Source of the DNA: Dactylonectria macrodidyma
Lineage: Eukaryota > Ascomycota > Sordariomycetes > Hypocreales > Nectriaceae
DNA length: 64,000 nucleotides
Direction of reading: 5' to 3'
NCBI GenBank assembly: GCA_020744425.1
Contig: JAGMUV010000019.1
Location: forward strand, 806,001-870,000
A program made the translations under genes and the position numbers. This document shows positions 11,655 to 22,548 of this stretch, one piece after another (position 1 is the first letter of the stretch; each line of letters starts with the position of its first letter). The notes beneath the pieces are model-generated. The model saw only the letters and a list, made by a program, of their open reading frames with translations. It was not told the DNA's origin and made no database searches.

Positions 11655-12780
11655 ACTGAGCAATAGGTAAGTCTTCGCTCTTCTGTGGCTGCGATCTATG
11701 CTATGCCCGTTGAGAATGTGTCTTAGGGCAGGATACTGGTCTCCGGGGCTGAGGGAGGCACTGATATAGGTAAGTCGTACTAAATCTGCGTGATCCATGT
11801 GGGTGGAGCTGGGGGGGGGCTAGGAAGTAGGAACGGGACCCGGCCGGAGCCCGACAATGTCTGAAAAGCCGAACCTCCTCATCTCGGGCTTAAACGACCG
11901 GTCGCGTGGTGGGCCTTCAAGTTGCGAGCCAGACTCATGGACCTTGAACTTCTAAGCAGACTCTTTCAAATTATCAAGGGACACTCAAGTGCAGAATGCA
12001 ACACTTGGCGAAGGGGCAGGATCCGTACCTCCAGAAGGCCACGTCCATGACCAGTCAAACAAACAAGGTGCCTTAGGTTCTTTGAGCAAGGTCGGGTTCG
12101 GTGTTTGGCTCACGTGGCTGCGTCGAAGTGTTCGAGGAAGGCCCAGCTCGAATAGAGCCGATGTTACAAAAAGCATGCCTCTCATACAAAAGGAACGACG
12201 AGCGACAAAAATTCCGCAAAGAGACTCAAATGAATTTTATGGAGACGACTCGGGGAAAGAATAACCGGGCTCTGTGACCATTTCCAAGGGTTCTAATTAC
12301 CAGGTCTAGGTTAATTTGCCCACCAGGTGCTATCAGTTTCAAAGGCATCGTTCTCAAAGACTGTTCCTCAAGTCGGACTGCCGTACCAAAATGGGACGAA
12401 AACTCGCAAATCCCTTCACAGTAGGAAGCTAGATGTACAGATGCCCTCCAGCGCGTGATAGTTGTTGGGGTTTTTAGCATGTTCCCATGCAACATGCAAT
12501 TTGGCTCATGAACAGAACTGAGGTACAGTGTCTAGAATCAGCTTTTCAAAATATCATCAGCTACCATCAGTTATATGCACATGCAGCGCGTTGAGTGTAG
12601 CTTGTCCGTATCAACAGTGCATTCGCTGCCCATCGAAATCACTACAACTCCGCCGGCCAGCTCGCGCGGGTTTCAATCACTCACTCATAGGTCGGCGACT
12701 CACGATAGTCACCCCTGAAAGATGATACACATAACTGAGAACTCATCTTGATTCAATCAAAACTGCCCAAGTGTATATGG
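11655..12780. other. Intergenic
   Basis: About 1.1 kb between the DUF2306 start and the 3' end of the CocE-like hydrolase. It contains a G run near 11809-11819. The short frames at 11989-12264 and 12226-12495 have no family character, and I annotate no gene. Confidence 0.5.
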
Positions 12781-14743
12781 CTACTCCGATTTTCTAGGAA
12801 TAATGGGAACCAGTATTTGGGATGGATACTCGCCACCGGTCCAGAGTCGATGGTCCCCCCCATTGACTTGAAGACTTTCATGACGGGTGAAAATTTTGGG
12901 ATCATCTCTTCGGTTTGTTTGTCTCTATTTAGTAGTGTTAGTTCGATCGAAATGAGTATTCCTGGAACAAGTCACTTGTTGATTGGGTTATGCTTACGGC
13001 AATATCAGTGCCTTGCACGATGAAGCGGAGCTTCTCGCCCGTTCGATACACCATGGAGCTGGCCCAGAGCTCTACTTCCAGACGATACACCTTGTTCTTG
13101 GCTAGCTTATCTTCTCGCGTGTGTGCCGCGACTGGCTGGCCTGGTGAAGACAAAGTAGGGTCCACCTCACGCCGCGAAGCTCGGAGCCATCCGAGACAGA
13201 CTGGACCATCTGAGAACCTGGTCGAGGTAAGCTTATCAGGAATTGTCAATCAAGAGAATCCCGGCCAGAGACTTACTGTGCATAAAAGGTTTGCCCCATG
13301 ATGCGGTCTTCACTGTCCAGCTTATAGATGGCGACGAACACATCCATATCGTCTCCTTCGCTAGTCTCCATGAAAAGAGTGGCCGATATGTGCCCGGTGA
13401 CCTCCACGTCGCTCGTGAAAGTCTTGTCAAAGACGGCGCGAGTTGCCATTGGACCTCCGGACAAGGAGTGATATTCGACGTGAGAGGTTGCCTCGACGGC
13501 TATATCCAGTATCGCTGATGTCTTGCTGTCCAGGTACCAGGGCGTGTGTACTTGCCTGCTCAAAGGCCACTCCATTTCGTCTCTCCACTCTCCCTGGTAC
13601 CAACGATCGCTGACTTCAAGTTTGACAGGAGGCCAAGACTCCACCTCGGTGTCGGCAACGCCCTTGAGGAACTTGTCATAAAATTGGCGCTGCTTCTCGA
13701 CGATTTCCGGTTGGTAATAGAATTCCCACTTTCTGCGTCGGTGCACAATCAGCCATTTCTCGCGACTGGCCATCTTCTTATATCCTTCCAATGTCCCGCG
13801 TGTGTGCAGTCCTTGGTCTGAGAAGCTGGCGATGACCAAGGCTGGGACCTGGATCCGCTCCAGTCTGGCCTTCTTCGACTCCCAAAGTTCGTCCCAAAAC
13901 GGGTGGTCGTGGAACTCTTGCATGAGGTCTTCCACAGAGCCGATTGCTGCTCCCCATCGCTCCGCAATGTATGGGAAGAAGCTTGTGTCAGGGATGCCGC
14001 CATGGCGAACGACTTCTCTGTAAAAGTCGGACCAACCTTCGACGGGCACAATGCACTTCAGGCTCGGCGGATTCAGAGCAGCCACGTGCCACTGGCTGAC
14101 AGCCAGGTACGACACACCGTTTAGCCCAACGTTTCCGCTACTCCAAGGTCTGGCAGCGAACCACTCAATGGTGTCGTAGAAGCTCTCGGCTTCTTCCAGT
14201 CCCGAGGAGAAGGTGGGTGTTCCCTCTCCGTACCAGGTTCCCGGCACGTCGACGATGACAACCGCGTACCCCAATCGAGTCCAGTAGATAGGGTCTGGTG
14301 CCTCGAAACACGTGTAGTTCGAGTACCATTCGCGCTTGGCTCCTGAATGGGGATATATTTTGTAAAGCGGCGCGGCGTTGTGTTTCCCGTAAGGCTGTCG
14401 GCGTTGAATATCAGTTAGCATTAGAGGTCAGAGATACGGATGGCAAAAGGACTGGGGCAGAAGCCTGTACCGTCCACGACATGAGCACTGGTGCTTTCTC
14501 GGACTCGTTCTCGGGCCGAAAGACGTCGGCGAAAGCGTGGAATCCCGTCCGAAGAGGCACAGGCACATGCGTCTCTATGATCATTCCATCGGCGGACCGC
14601 TTTGAGTATTCTTGTGGCGTTGCACCGCGCGAGGACGGATGGCTCAACGGCGAGGTGTATGCGCGGCGTAGTTGCGAGTCCCTGATGTCAGACATTGTGC
14701 TTGTGCTATCACTGGCAATACTGGAATGGGAAGCAAGGATCAA
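12781..14743 (-). CDS. CocE/NonD-type serine hydrolase (X-Pro dipeptidyl-peptidase S15 family), 584 aa, 4 exons
   Basis: Exons 14743-14471, 14394-13277, 13217-12998 and 12924-12781. Each junction is GT-AG and phase-consistent (1,755 nt). The family hydrolyses acyl esters or amides; cocaine esterase and X-Pro peptidases are members. Visible: WT|PYGKH at the first junction, then the nucleophile elbow VGLNGVSYLAVSQW (Ser in GxSYxA), the acid segment VIASFSDQGLHTRG, and IVHRRRKWEFYY holding the catalytic His region. The C-terminal jelly-roll has RFIVQGTDIA and ends GGDHRLWTGGEYPSQILVP. The last exon was found only by splicing; without it the hydrolase would lack its final strand. It is divergent from the aldehyde dehydrogenase across a 0.73-kb shared promoter, so co-regulation is likely. 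An internal Met at 14695 (MSDIRDS) is an alternative start. Substrate unknown. Confidence 0.88.
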
Positions 14744-14868
14744 ATGTTGGTAAAACGCATTAAGAGTTTATAATGCTCTCATGAAAAGGACATGATAGCT
14801 TGTGACCTCGGTGAGGCCATGCCTCTCTCGCTATCGTTTAGTGATTTCCCAAGTCCAATTCCAGCTGG

Positions 14869-14879
14869 TTCGGGTTCCG
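14869..14879 (+). promoter_or_regulatory. Candidate zinc-cluster operator, copy 1 (TTCGGGTTCCG)
   Basis: CGG-GTT-CCG palindrome core at 14871-14879, preceded by TT. It forms the left arm of an exact 11-bp inverted pair with 14954-14964. Confidence 0.6.
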
Positions 14880-14953
14880 TCTCTGTCAACGCGGAACGGA
14901 ACTTACGGAAGCCTAGTACCCGGCCCTCAGCTGTGGTCGTGGATTCGATATTG

Positions 14954-14964
14954 CGGAACCCGAA
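14954..14964 (-). promoter_or_regulatory. Candidate zinc-cluster operator, copy 2 (CGGAACCCGAA)
   Basis: Exact reverse complement of copy 1 including the two flanking bases, 74 bp further on. Confidence 0.6.
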
Positions 14965-15284
14965 GCTAGCTCCATTGTCAGCATGCCGACGAGGACAATA
15001 TCTGACCAACAGATTCCTCAGCGGCACCCACTCAAAGCTAGAGTGAATCCGTCACAGCTCGGGGCCCGCCATGTCCGAGGGCCGGTAAAGCCTCATACAC
15101 AGGCCTGACAACCTTGGTTATATCGGATCAAATAGAAAATCAACTGCCGGTTGCTATGAGCAAGGCTCTGTAAAGTTGTACTCAGGTCGCCCCCGCATTG
15201 TCGTTGCGGAGACTAGGACAATGTGGAGTTGCTACCCCAGAGGCTAAAGTTGAAACTAGGCCAGAGCAACGCTCTCCTTTGTTG

Positions 15285-15293
15285 CGGGTTCCG
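15285..15293 (+). promoter_or_regulatory. Candidate zinc-cluster operator, copy 3 (CGGGTTCCG)
   Basis: Third copy of the 9-bp core, 179 bp upstream of the aldehyde dehydrogenase start codon. Confidence 0.6.
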
Positions 15294-15471
15294 CTCAACA
15301 TGTCGCATCTGTTGTTAAGATCATGGACCTGGTTTGATGTGGGGAGTAAACATGTGTCATAAAGTCCAGGCGCTGCGAACTTGAACGTCCACACAACTCG
15401 ACATCTCATTGCTTGCTTCACTTTCAACCCCGAACTACACACACTCCTCAACATTCATTAAGGTCGTCGAG

Positions 15472-17186
15472 ATGGCAGTATCCAGTGACATAGAAACACG
15501 CCTGTGGATAGATGGCAAGGTGAGTACTTTCCACTCTATTATCCTCCCAACTGCGGTCACGAGTTGACCTAACTCCCTATAATTAGTTTGTCGAATCCTC
15601 AGACGGGACGACATTTCGTCTCTACTCGCCCGCTACTGGAGAGGTTGTAGCTGAAGGTAAGTAAATTACCCCCTCTGTCTGCACATGTTGACATCAAGGG
15701 CTTCAAGTGCACGAGGCGAGCAGAGATGACGCCAATGCTGCCGTAGCAGCGGCCAAAGCAGCGTTCCCATCTTGGAGCGCCCTTTCACCGGCGCAGCGCG
15801 GTGTCTATCTAAAGAAGTTGGCCGACTTACTCCGCCATTCTCAACAGGACATGGCGCGGCTTGAGGCAATGTCAATGGGTCGCCCTGTTTCGACGTACTG
15901 GGACGCGGCTGCGGCTGCCCAACAGTTTGACCACTATGCCGAGTCTGCATGGCAAGCCCAAGGCACCTCCAGTCTGAATACGCCAGGATACGTCAACGTG
16001 ACGTTCCGTCAGCCGTACGGCGTTGCAGCCGGTAAGTCGCCCGCCGCTCACAGGTTCCTCTTCTCTCATGACCTGGATTTATGAGACCTTCATAGTCATA
16101 ATTCCATGGAACCTTCCGGCGCTCTTCTTCGCCAAGAAAGCTGCACCCGCGTTGGCGGCGGGTAATACAGTTGTTCTGAAGAGTAGCGAAAAGGCCCCTC
16201 TAACGGTGAGTGGAGCCGCACATGCATGAAGTCATCCTATTAAGACATTCTTCCATATCTCCGGCACTAACTTGGCTTTTCCTTAGTCAATATTCATCGC
16301 ATCTCTCCTTGAGAAAGCTGGATTCCCACCAGGAGTCCTCAACATCATCTCAGGTCACGGTCCTCTGTCCGGATCGGTCCTCTCTTCGCACATGGATGTG
16401 CGCATCTTGACCTTTACCGGATCATGCAGAACGGGCAAGATAATCATGGAGGCAGCAGCCAAGTCTAATCTTAAAGAGATAATCTTGGAGCTAGGGGGCA
16501 AGAGTCCGGCCATCATCTTTGACGACACCAATCTCGATGAGGCCGTCGAGGCCACTAAAACGAGCATCCTCTTCAACAGTGGCCAGACTTGCATGGCCAA
16601 CAGCAGGATCTACGTCCAGTCATCTATCTCTGACAGATTCATCGAGAAATTCAAAACAAGCTTCTCCCAAATCCAAGCTGGGGACCCCACAGATACGGAG
16701 ACGTTGTATGGTCCAGTCGCCGACACTGTGCAGTTCGAAACCGTGTTGAAATATCTCGACGCAGGCAGAAAATCCGGAGAGGTGGCAGCGGGCGGCGGCA
16801 AGCTCCCGGGGCAGGACGGCAAGGGGCTCTTCTTGGAGCCGACCATCTTCATCAGGACAAAGGAAGACGCACAGGTGATGAAGGAAGAAATATTCGGACC
16901 CGTGGTAAACATCAACACTTTCAGCAGCGAGCGCGAAGTGCTGGACAAGGCAAACGACAGCGAGTTCGGGCTGTACGCGTCCGTCTTCACGGCCAATATT
17001 AACAGAGCCATGAGGTTTGCCAAGGCTCTAGATGCAGGCACTGTAGCTATCAACTGTACGAGCCCGACAACGCCATTTGACATGCCTTTTGGTGGCCAGA
17101 AGCAGAGCGGTGTTGGGGTCGAGGGACTTTACCATTCGTTGGACAACTTCCTCGAGACAAAGACGGTGATTGTGAAAGTCGGCTGA
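15472..17186 (+). CDS. NAD(P)-dependent aldehyde dehydrogenase, 5 exons
   Basis: Oxidises an aldehyde to its carboxylic acid. The start at 15472 begins [16 protein letters not shown], a 48-nt first exon followed by GTGAGT. Later exons give the N-terminal fold ([33 protein letters not shown]), then [24 protein letters not shown], with its Asn and Lys for cofactor and oxyanion binding. The last exon holds LTFTGS for NAD binding, the catalytic Glu in ILELGGKSP, the catalytic Cys in [19 protein letters not shown], and the family ending [12 protein letters not shown]. All key residues are present, and length (about 490 aa) is usual. It resembles fungal salicylaldehyde/indole-acetaldehyde-type ALDHs rather than a housekeeping one (low certainty). 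Its operators and its divergent partner suggest a role in the local catabolic block, plausibly oxidising the product of the dioxygenase at 22.5 kb. Confidence 0.92.
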
Positions 17187-18066
17187 GAATACGCATTGTG
17201 GCTACTACCTTGTACACACGTTTGCTTTGATTTCATGCCCAGCCACTTATCAGAACAGAATTGATCAAAGCACGGCGATTTGGGCGGGTAAAATATTGTC
17301 AATCTGTACTCACGTAGGTGGCATCACTTCTCGTTTGCCTCTCTTGCTGTGGTTCTCAATGTCTTACCTGCGACTATAATGTATCTGTTGGACCTGCACT
17401 GGACACTCTTGATCGACTTTTCCAGCTGCTCAGTGACTCTCACCCTGATTTTTTATTGCTGGTCACCGGACTGCACTGACAAGAGCACAGCAGCCTTCAT
17501 TAAAGTTAGAGCTTGTCGTTCTCTAACGACGACACAATTGTCTTTGATATTGTCAAGGCTCAAGTCACGGAACTTAAGGTACATCAGTCTCGACGGAGGA
17601 TTCCGAAACTATCCGCACACGGGCGTACGGCTTCTATCACTGTGATCGAACTAGAACTGTTTTTGTATGTAGATTTCCGTTAGTCCGACCCCTAGTTTGA
17701 GTGTAGAAAGGGCTTGCCACAACAGCCTAGGTAGCAATTCAAGTCTGTCATGTTCTGTTACGCGATTTGCGCGGCCGGGTCTCGACTCATGCCCACAAAA
17801 GCCGGGTCTCGTATGCTAATTAAACCACCAAAGACACGCTTTAACATGCACTCTCGGGGGTCTTTCACAGGATAGTCATGCTCTAAATAGTGGGGATGCG
17901 TGTGCTACATGACATAGTTCGGCACTTGGGAAGTGGCCCAGCGGGGAAAAGGTGGGGAACCCCTGTGGATTTATAAATCGGTTGTTTCTGGTTTGTCCTT
18001 TGCTTGGGTGTTTACCATACTGCATCCTGCTCCCGCATATGGACGCATCGCCGTTCTGTCGTCAGC
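17187..18066. promoter_or_regulatory. Intergenic / promoter of the Zn2Cys6 regulator
   Basis: No gene. Two direct copies of GCCGGGTCTCG lie at 17774-17784 and 17801-17811, differing from the CGGGTTCCG element at two bases. They may be weaker sites for autoregulation. A diverged repeat shared with 39410-39461 sits at 17710-17762. Confidence 0.45.
17710..17762 (+). repeat. Dispersed repeat, copy A
   Basis: About 50 bp starting GGGCTTGCCACAACAGCCTA, aligning with 39410-39461 at roughly 80% identity with one gap. Probably relics of one mobile element; no element ends are recognised. Confidence 0.5.
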
Positions 18067-20280
18067 ATGGCCACGTCGTTACCACACGCCAGAGGCAGCC
18101 TGAGCTGTGATCGGTGTCGGATCAGGAAGATCAAGGTATGTTGTCTGTCTAGCTGGTATCTACGGGTCGTGTAGAGATTGATCCGACCAAGTGTATCAGA
18201 TCAGAACGCGGGGACTGCGAAGGCTGTATCAAGACGGGCCAGCATTGTCATTCGAGCAGCACGAAAAGGTCACGACCCTATTACCAGACCTCAAAAGAGC
18301 AGTATGAGCTCATGACGCGCATCGTTCATCACTTCCTGCCGGATATTCCGCTGGAGACGAACAACCTGCGCCAGGCCGTCGCCAACCTATCCAAAGATGA
18401 TAATGCTCGAATTGGAAAGCAAAGCCAGGAGATCCACGCGGATAAAGGCCCACCTGATAGTTCGTCGTGTCCTAGTCCGACCCGAGACGGGTCAGCGTGC
18501 CAAAACTCACCATCGTCATCTCTTCCCTCCGTCCGGCCCGTGTTTGATGACAGGGGGACCTTTGTGGACGCCATGGCTATTATGCGTAAGCATGCTCTTT
18601 CTCTTGCTGTCGAAGTACGCTAGACTATATTCACACTGCTTCTTAATCTAGGTTTCGCCACGGGCTCTAGCGGGGCTGTCTTCTATCAACATATTCGGCA
18701 GACGCTGGCCCGCAGCCGGGGAAGACTGCTGCAAACACAGCCTACTTTCCGGCTGGATACTTTTGATTCTGACCCGGGGCCTGTCATCATCCCACTTCAC
18801 CTGCCTCCTCGTGACTTGGTCGATCAGGCTGCCCTCAAGTTCTTCGCAGAGGTAAACGCCGGCAACGGCATATTGGACTATGTGCAGTTTCACAACAACA
18901 TCGAGCAAGTGTACCAGAACAGCACTCCAGTAACTCAGGCATCCCTGCGCATTATGCATCTCGTCCTTGCACTTGGACAAGATTCGGATGAGTGGTTTGA
19001 AAAAGCCGCCGAATATGCTCCGGGCACGCTTCGCGAGGGCAGCTTGCAGAGCATCCAAGCTCTTATGTTGTCGGCAAGACCTTCCCACGCCTACAGTTTC
19101 CCGATTCCTCTCATCTGACACTGATACTTAGACTCTGTTTCATCTCGGCCGAAATCATCGTAACATGGCATGGATCGATACGGGCTGTGCTGTTCGGATT
19201 GCACAGTCTCTAGGTCTGCATCTCACGCCTGACACTAGCAGTACCAACCATACGGGCGCTCACAGCCAGATCTGGTGGGCTCTACATAATATGGAAACGT
19301 TCCTATCGTGCATGCTTGGGCGACCACCCGGTATCCTGGAAGACCACGTCAGCACCTCGAATCATTCTGGAGTGGTAAGTAAACGTACATGTCCATGTCG
19401 CCGGGGCGTACGCCAAAAGGATTAATGAAAGTGCACCAGCAGCAAATACAGGACCCATGGACCCCGCAGGAGTATGCGGCAGCTTCGGTTTCGCTCACTC
19501 AGATCATATGCCGTCTCTTACGCCGCTTGTACGGGCGGCAAAGCGACGAGGACCATGACCTCGCTGTCAAGGAAATTCTGGACCGACTCCAGAAATGGTG
19601 GGACGGTTTGCCCGTGTACCTTCGCCCAGGTCGCCCGACAGCACCTTCGTACGTGCGCGCCATCACGCACCTGGGACTCCGTTATCACCATGCTATCATG
19701 CTTCTTACTAGGCCATACCTTCTGCTCTCCGTCGACAACGAGGCTTCCGATGACGAGCAATGGAAAGCTTGTGTTACCAAATGCGAGAATTCCAATAGAG
19801 AATCCATCGTTCTCTTGAAGGAGATGGCCCGGTTGGGGCTCTTGAGCCAGCTCTCCTTCTCTGACGCCTATTATATTATTGCCAACGGCTCGATTCTATT
19901 CTTGCGCTGTCTCAAAACCCCGTCAGACGAGCTAGTAGCCGAAATGAAAGAGCTCCAGCCCCTGTTCTCTTTTACTGAGCGAAATGGGGTTGGCCAATGG
20001 GGAACAAAGTCCTATGACGCGCTTCTCGAGGCCATTAGGGTGCTCAACTTACACGAGAGGTGAGGAACTTCCACCAAGTAATCGAGGCTAGGTACGTACT
20101 GACGAGCTGCTGACTGATGATACTAGGGCTCACACGACTGTTGAGTCGCCGTTTTCAGGAAGCACTCTTGTGGATCCGCTTCTGGAAATCGATCAACTTG
20201 AGCAAATGGTCGAGGGCTTTTGGGAAGCATCTGCTTTTACTGATGTCGGTTATGTACAATTGGATGATATACTCTTGTAA
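18067..20280 (+). CDS. Zn2Cys6 transcription factor with fungal MHR domain, 6 exons
   Basis: The start at 18067 (MATSLPHARG) leads into SCDRCRIRKIK. An intron at 18136-18191 then joins to CIRSERGDCEGCIKTGQHC, giving six Cys at residues 14, 17, 24, 32, 35 and 42 (CX2CX6CX7CX2CX6C). The MHR region has FHLGRNHRNMAWIDTGCAVRIAQSLGLH, WWALHNMETFLSCMLGRPPGI and ITHLGLRYHHAIMLLTRPYL. An intron near 20062 joins HER to AHTTVESPF and the protein ends LDDILL at 20280. The junction at 19074-19131 requires a GC-AG intron (TCG|GCAAGA...TTAG|ACT); every GT alternative nearby loses the conserved TLFHLGRN. It lies inside the metabolic block, between genes carrying the shared palindrome, so it is the natural candidate for the local activator (inference). 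Confidence 0.88.
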
Positions 20281-20356
20281 TAGCCATTTTTTGGTTCTTG
20301 AAATCCCTTCCTCTCCTTGCGGCAACGTGCTTAGAGCAGCAATTGGCGGCTTCCCT

Positions 20357-20859
20357 TCAAATGTCAAAGATCTTGGCTTCGCCAATCCTTTCGCCTATGA
20401 TAGTGTCGATCTGTTTGCTTTGGTCGAGATGGTACATGATCAAATACTGCAACTGATAGTATTGGCCGAGCTTGATCGGCGGCATCCTGGCGAAGCCCTT
20501 GGGTGGACCACCAGTCAGCATTCACTTGAGTAAAAATTTGCTGATGGAAGCTGTGAATTTACCTCGGGGAGATCCTGAAGCGGGGTAAAATTGACGACGG
20601 CTCGAAGAGCGCAGGCAGAGTCATCCAGGACGATTGTTTGCGGGACTACCTCTTCGTTTATCAAGCGCCGCTGTTCTTGGAAGAACTTGACGTTCTCTTC
20701 GCGCGACTCGATCCGGAATCTGTCGCCTAGCAAGACCTTGATTCCGGGACTCCAATACCGTGAAGCTTGATCAAAGTCGTTGGCGCTGAAGTATTCAAGA
20801 TACCGTTTCACGTCGGCTTTTGTTGAGAAGATGGCGGTCATGGTAGCTTCTGTAAACAC
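20357..20859 (-). CDS. SnoaL-like/NTF2-fold small protein, 145 aa, 2 exons
   Basis: Exon 1 20859-20563; intron 20562-20498 (GTAAAT...CCCAAG); exon 2 20497-20357. The sequence reads ADVKRYLEYFSANDFDQASRYWSPGIKVLLGDRF, then VLDDSACALRAVVNF. After the junction (PLQDLPE|GFARMPPIKLGQ) it continues QYLIMYHLDQSKQIDTIIGE. This alternating helix/strand layout and length match SnoaL-like proteins, an NTF2-type cone fold found in polyketide cyclases, isomerases and hydratases. No catalytic assignment is possible. A second Met at 20841 may be the true start. It is convergent with the regulator (77 bp between stops). It has an in-window relative at 21398-21968. Confidence 0.75.
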
Positions 20860-21397
20860 GCCTAGCCTTGAGAGGGAGGAAAGGGACAGTTGAGATTAAG
20901 CTCTCCAATCGAAGGGGAGTGCACACTCTATGTCCGGCGGGTATATGGCGTTACGATTCTGATGCCCATTTAATGGAATCAGCAGGATTTTTGTAATCGG
21001 GCAAGCCAGACGAGGGCGGGATTAAGATGTGAACACCCATACACCATGGGCCCCGCAAAAGCTAGTTTAGCAGAGCGCCAATGTATGAATGTAATGTCCG
21101 TAGCCAAACTGACGGACTTTTGATTCGGGGCTCGCTGGTTGCATGAACTGAGAATACCGGGTTCCACACACCGGAACCCGAGCAAGAGGCGCGTGTCTGT
21201 CCCTAGAAAAAAAGAAGTCCATCGACATATGGATGACCCTTGGCGTCGATTTATGCGAATCGATAGGTGAATGTGAGAACTACCCTACAACTAATACATC
21301 GAAACAATGGGGGCAACGCTTGGTTTTCTCTGACAGCGGAGAACAATTGGGGTATTCCAGTACTCTGGCAAGTCCAGAAATACGTATATTTCAGAAA
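20860..21397. promoter_or_regulatory. Intergenic, SnoaL-1 promoter, with palindromic element
   Basis: The upstream region of the SnoaL-like gene ending at 20859, bounded by the 3' end of the second SnoaL gene. It holds the inverted repeat at 21158-21180. No coding sequence seen. Confidence 0.5.
21158..21180. promoter_or_regulatory. Inverted repeat containing the CGGGTTCCG element
   Basis: CGGGTTCC at 21158-21165 faces GGAACCCG at 21173-21180 across a 7-bp spacer. The right arm, extended one base left, is CGGAACCCG (21172-21180), the exact reverse complement of the 9-bp element in the divergent promoter at 14.8-15.3 kb. It lies about 300 bp upstream of the first SnoaL gene. Confidence 0.6.
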
Positions 21398-21968
21398 CTA
21401 TTGAGGCTGAGCCCATCTTATGACATATGTGTCCGTGCTCTCTAGTCGAGCAATGTGGCCCTCAGGATCAAGATGATACCAAAGGCTCATATGCACCAAG
21501 GGCCCTTCGCCTGCATACACATGTCCCCATTTCCCGGCGAAATTGTCCGTCTTGAAACCGCCAAGTCCTCGGAATTGCACCTCAAATTCAACGGCTACGT
21601 ACTTCTTGTCGACGTCCACAGCGACTTTTTTGGGAATCAACTCTTCCGAGACACATTTGTGGAGAGGTTTGACCCACTTCAAGAAACCCTCAAGAGTCTT
21701 GTCCTCGAGCGACTTGATATCCATCTGCCAAGGTCAGTAATTCATAAGCAGGTGCCTTTCTATTGCCAGACAGGCAGTTCAGGATAATAAGGCGTGCAGG
21801 AGTATGGGCGAGGAAAGTAGGAACACGACCTGTGTGAGTGCTTACGATGACGTCTTTGTGGTAGTATGCGCAGTAGCGAGGGAAATCATCCAAATTGAAC
21901 CCCGCTAGGTAGTCGTCAAGTGCAGCGCGACTGGTGAAGCTCTTGGTACCCGGTTGAATCTGGTCCAT
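21398..21968 (-). CDS. SnoaL-like/NTF2-fold small protein, 149 aa, 2 exons
   Basis: Exon 1 21968-21846 (MDQIQPGTKSF...AYYHKDVI), intron 21845-21725 (GTAAGC...TTGGCAG), exon 2 21724-21398. Exon 2 reads MDIKSLEDKTLEGFLKWVKPLHKCV, then VAVDVDKKYVAVEFEVQFRGL and a C-terminal HMSLWYHLDPEGHIARLEST. This is the usual SnoaL-like order: two helices, then a curved sheet. The product is close in length to the other SnoaL-like gene but diverged in sequence. An upstream in-frame Met at 22049 would add a stretch without family character, so 21968 is preferred. It is divergent from the dioxygenase with about 580 bp between starts, so the repeats at 22176-22263 may serve both. Confidence 0.75.
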
Positions 21969-22175
21969 CGTTGAAGTTGCTGCTGTTGTGTGATAAGACG
22001 TCGGTTGAGGTCCCTTTGCTTTGAATTGAGCTGGAAGTGAGCCGGACAAACACTGCCGCCAATAATGAACTATAGGAAGTGGGATAGCTACGAGTGATGC
22101 ACATCAAAGCACAGGTGCAACTCGTTAACTACTCCCGGGCTAATTATCATCAGTTGGGCGGAGGGTGTAGGAGCC

Positions 22176-22205
22176 ACAAGCCCAACGCGGAATGATAAGA
22201 CCGGC
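22176..22205 (+). repeat. Promoter direct repeat, copy 1 (CGG-N10-CCG with GATA core)
   Basis: Begins ACAAGCCCAACGCGG and ends in GACCGGC. CGG at 22188-22190 and CCG at 22201-22203 are ten bases apart, the spacing class bound by Zn2Cys6 dimers. The spacer is AATGATAAGA, containing a HGATAR (AreA/NIT2-type) core. Confidence 0.65.
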
Positions 22206-22233
22206 CTCCACAGCCTGTGGGGCGGACGGCCTT

Positions 22234-22263
22234 ACAAGCCCAGCACGGAATGATAAAGCCGGC
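22234..22263 (+). repeat. Promoter direct repeat, copy 2 (CGG-N10-CCG with GATA core)
   Basis: The second copy differs from the first at about four of 30 positions. It keeps CGG (22246-22248), the ten-base spacer with GATAAA, and CCG (22259-22261). The 58-bp offset between copies is a little over five helical turns. Confidence 0.65.
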
Positions 22264-22548
22264 TGCGGCACAACGCCTTTCCATATACTGACGGATCTAT
22301 CTCTCAGTTGCGGACGTGTTGGGTGATGTTCCTTGTCATGCTCCGGACCTTCCGTGGATGTACGTTACACCTTTGGTGAGCTGATGCCCGAGGCTGATCA
22401 TGATAGAGTCTGCCTGTGCATCTGGGAAAGCTATTAAAACCTGATTTGGTCTACAGGTCGTAGGGAGACTATTCAATACCTGCAAGAACCTATCTCAGTA
22501 TATGCTCATTTCAGTGACCAAGCACCGAAATCAACAATCACAACAGCT

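Larger units (their letters stand above)
14744..15471. promoter_or_regulatory. Divergent promoter, CocE-like hydrolase / aldehyde dehydrogenase
   Basis: 728 bp shared by two divergent metabolic genes. It holds three copies of CGGGTTCCG: 14871-14879 (+), 14954-14962 (as CGGAACCCG) and 15285-15293 (+). The first two are extended to an exact 11-bp inverted repeat (14869-14879 and 14954-14964). The element has CGG-N3-CCG form, as bound by Zn2Cys6 dimers. A related fragment, CGGAACGGAAC, sits near 14892. Confidence 0.65.
21969..22548. promoter_or_regulatory. Divergent promoter, SnoaL-2 / carotenoid-oxygenase-type dioxygenase
   Basis: 580 bp between two divergent starts. It contains a 30-bp direct repeat (22176-22205, 22234-22263). 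A short upstream frame starting at 22502 overlaps the dioxygenase start in another frame and could act as a uORF. Confidence 0.55.
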
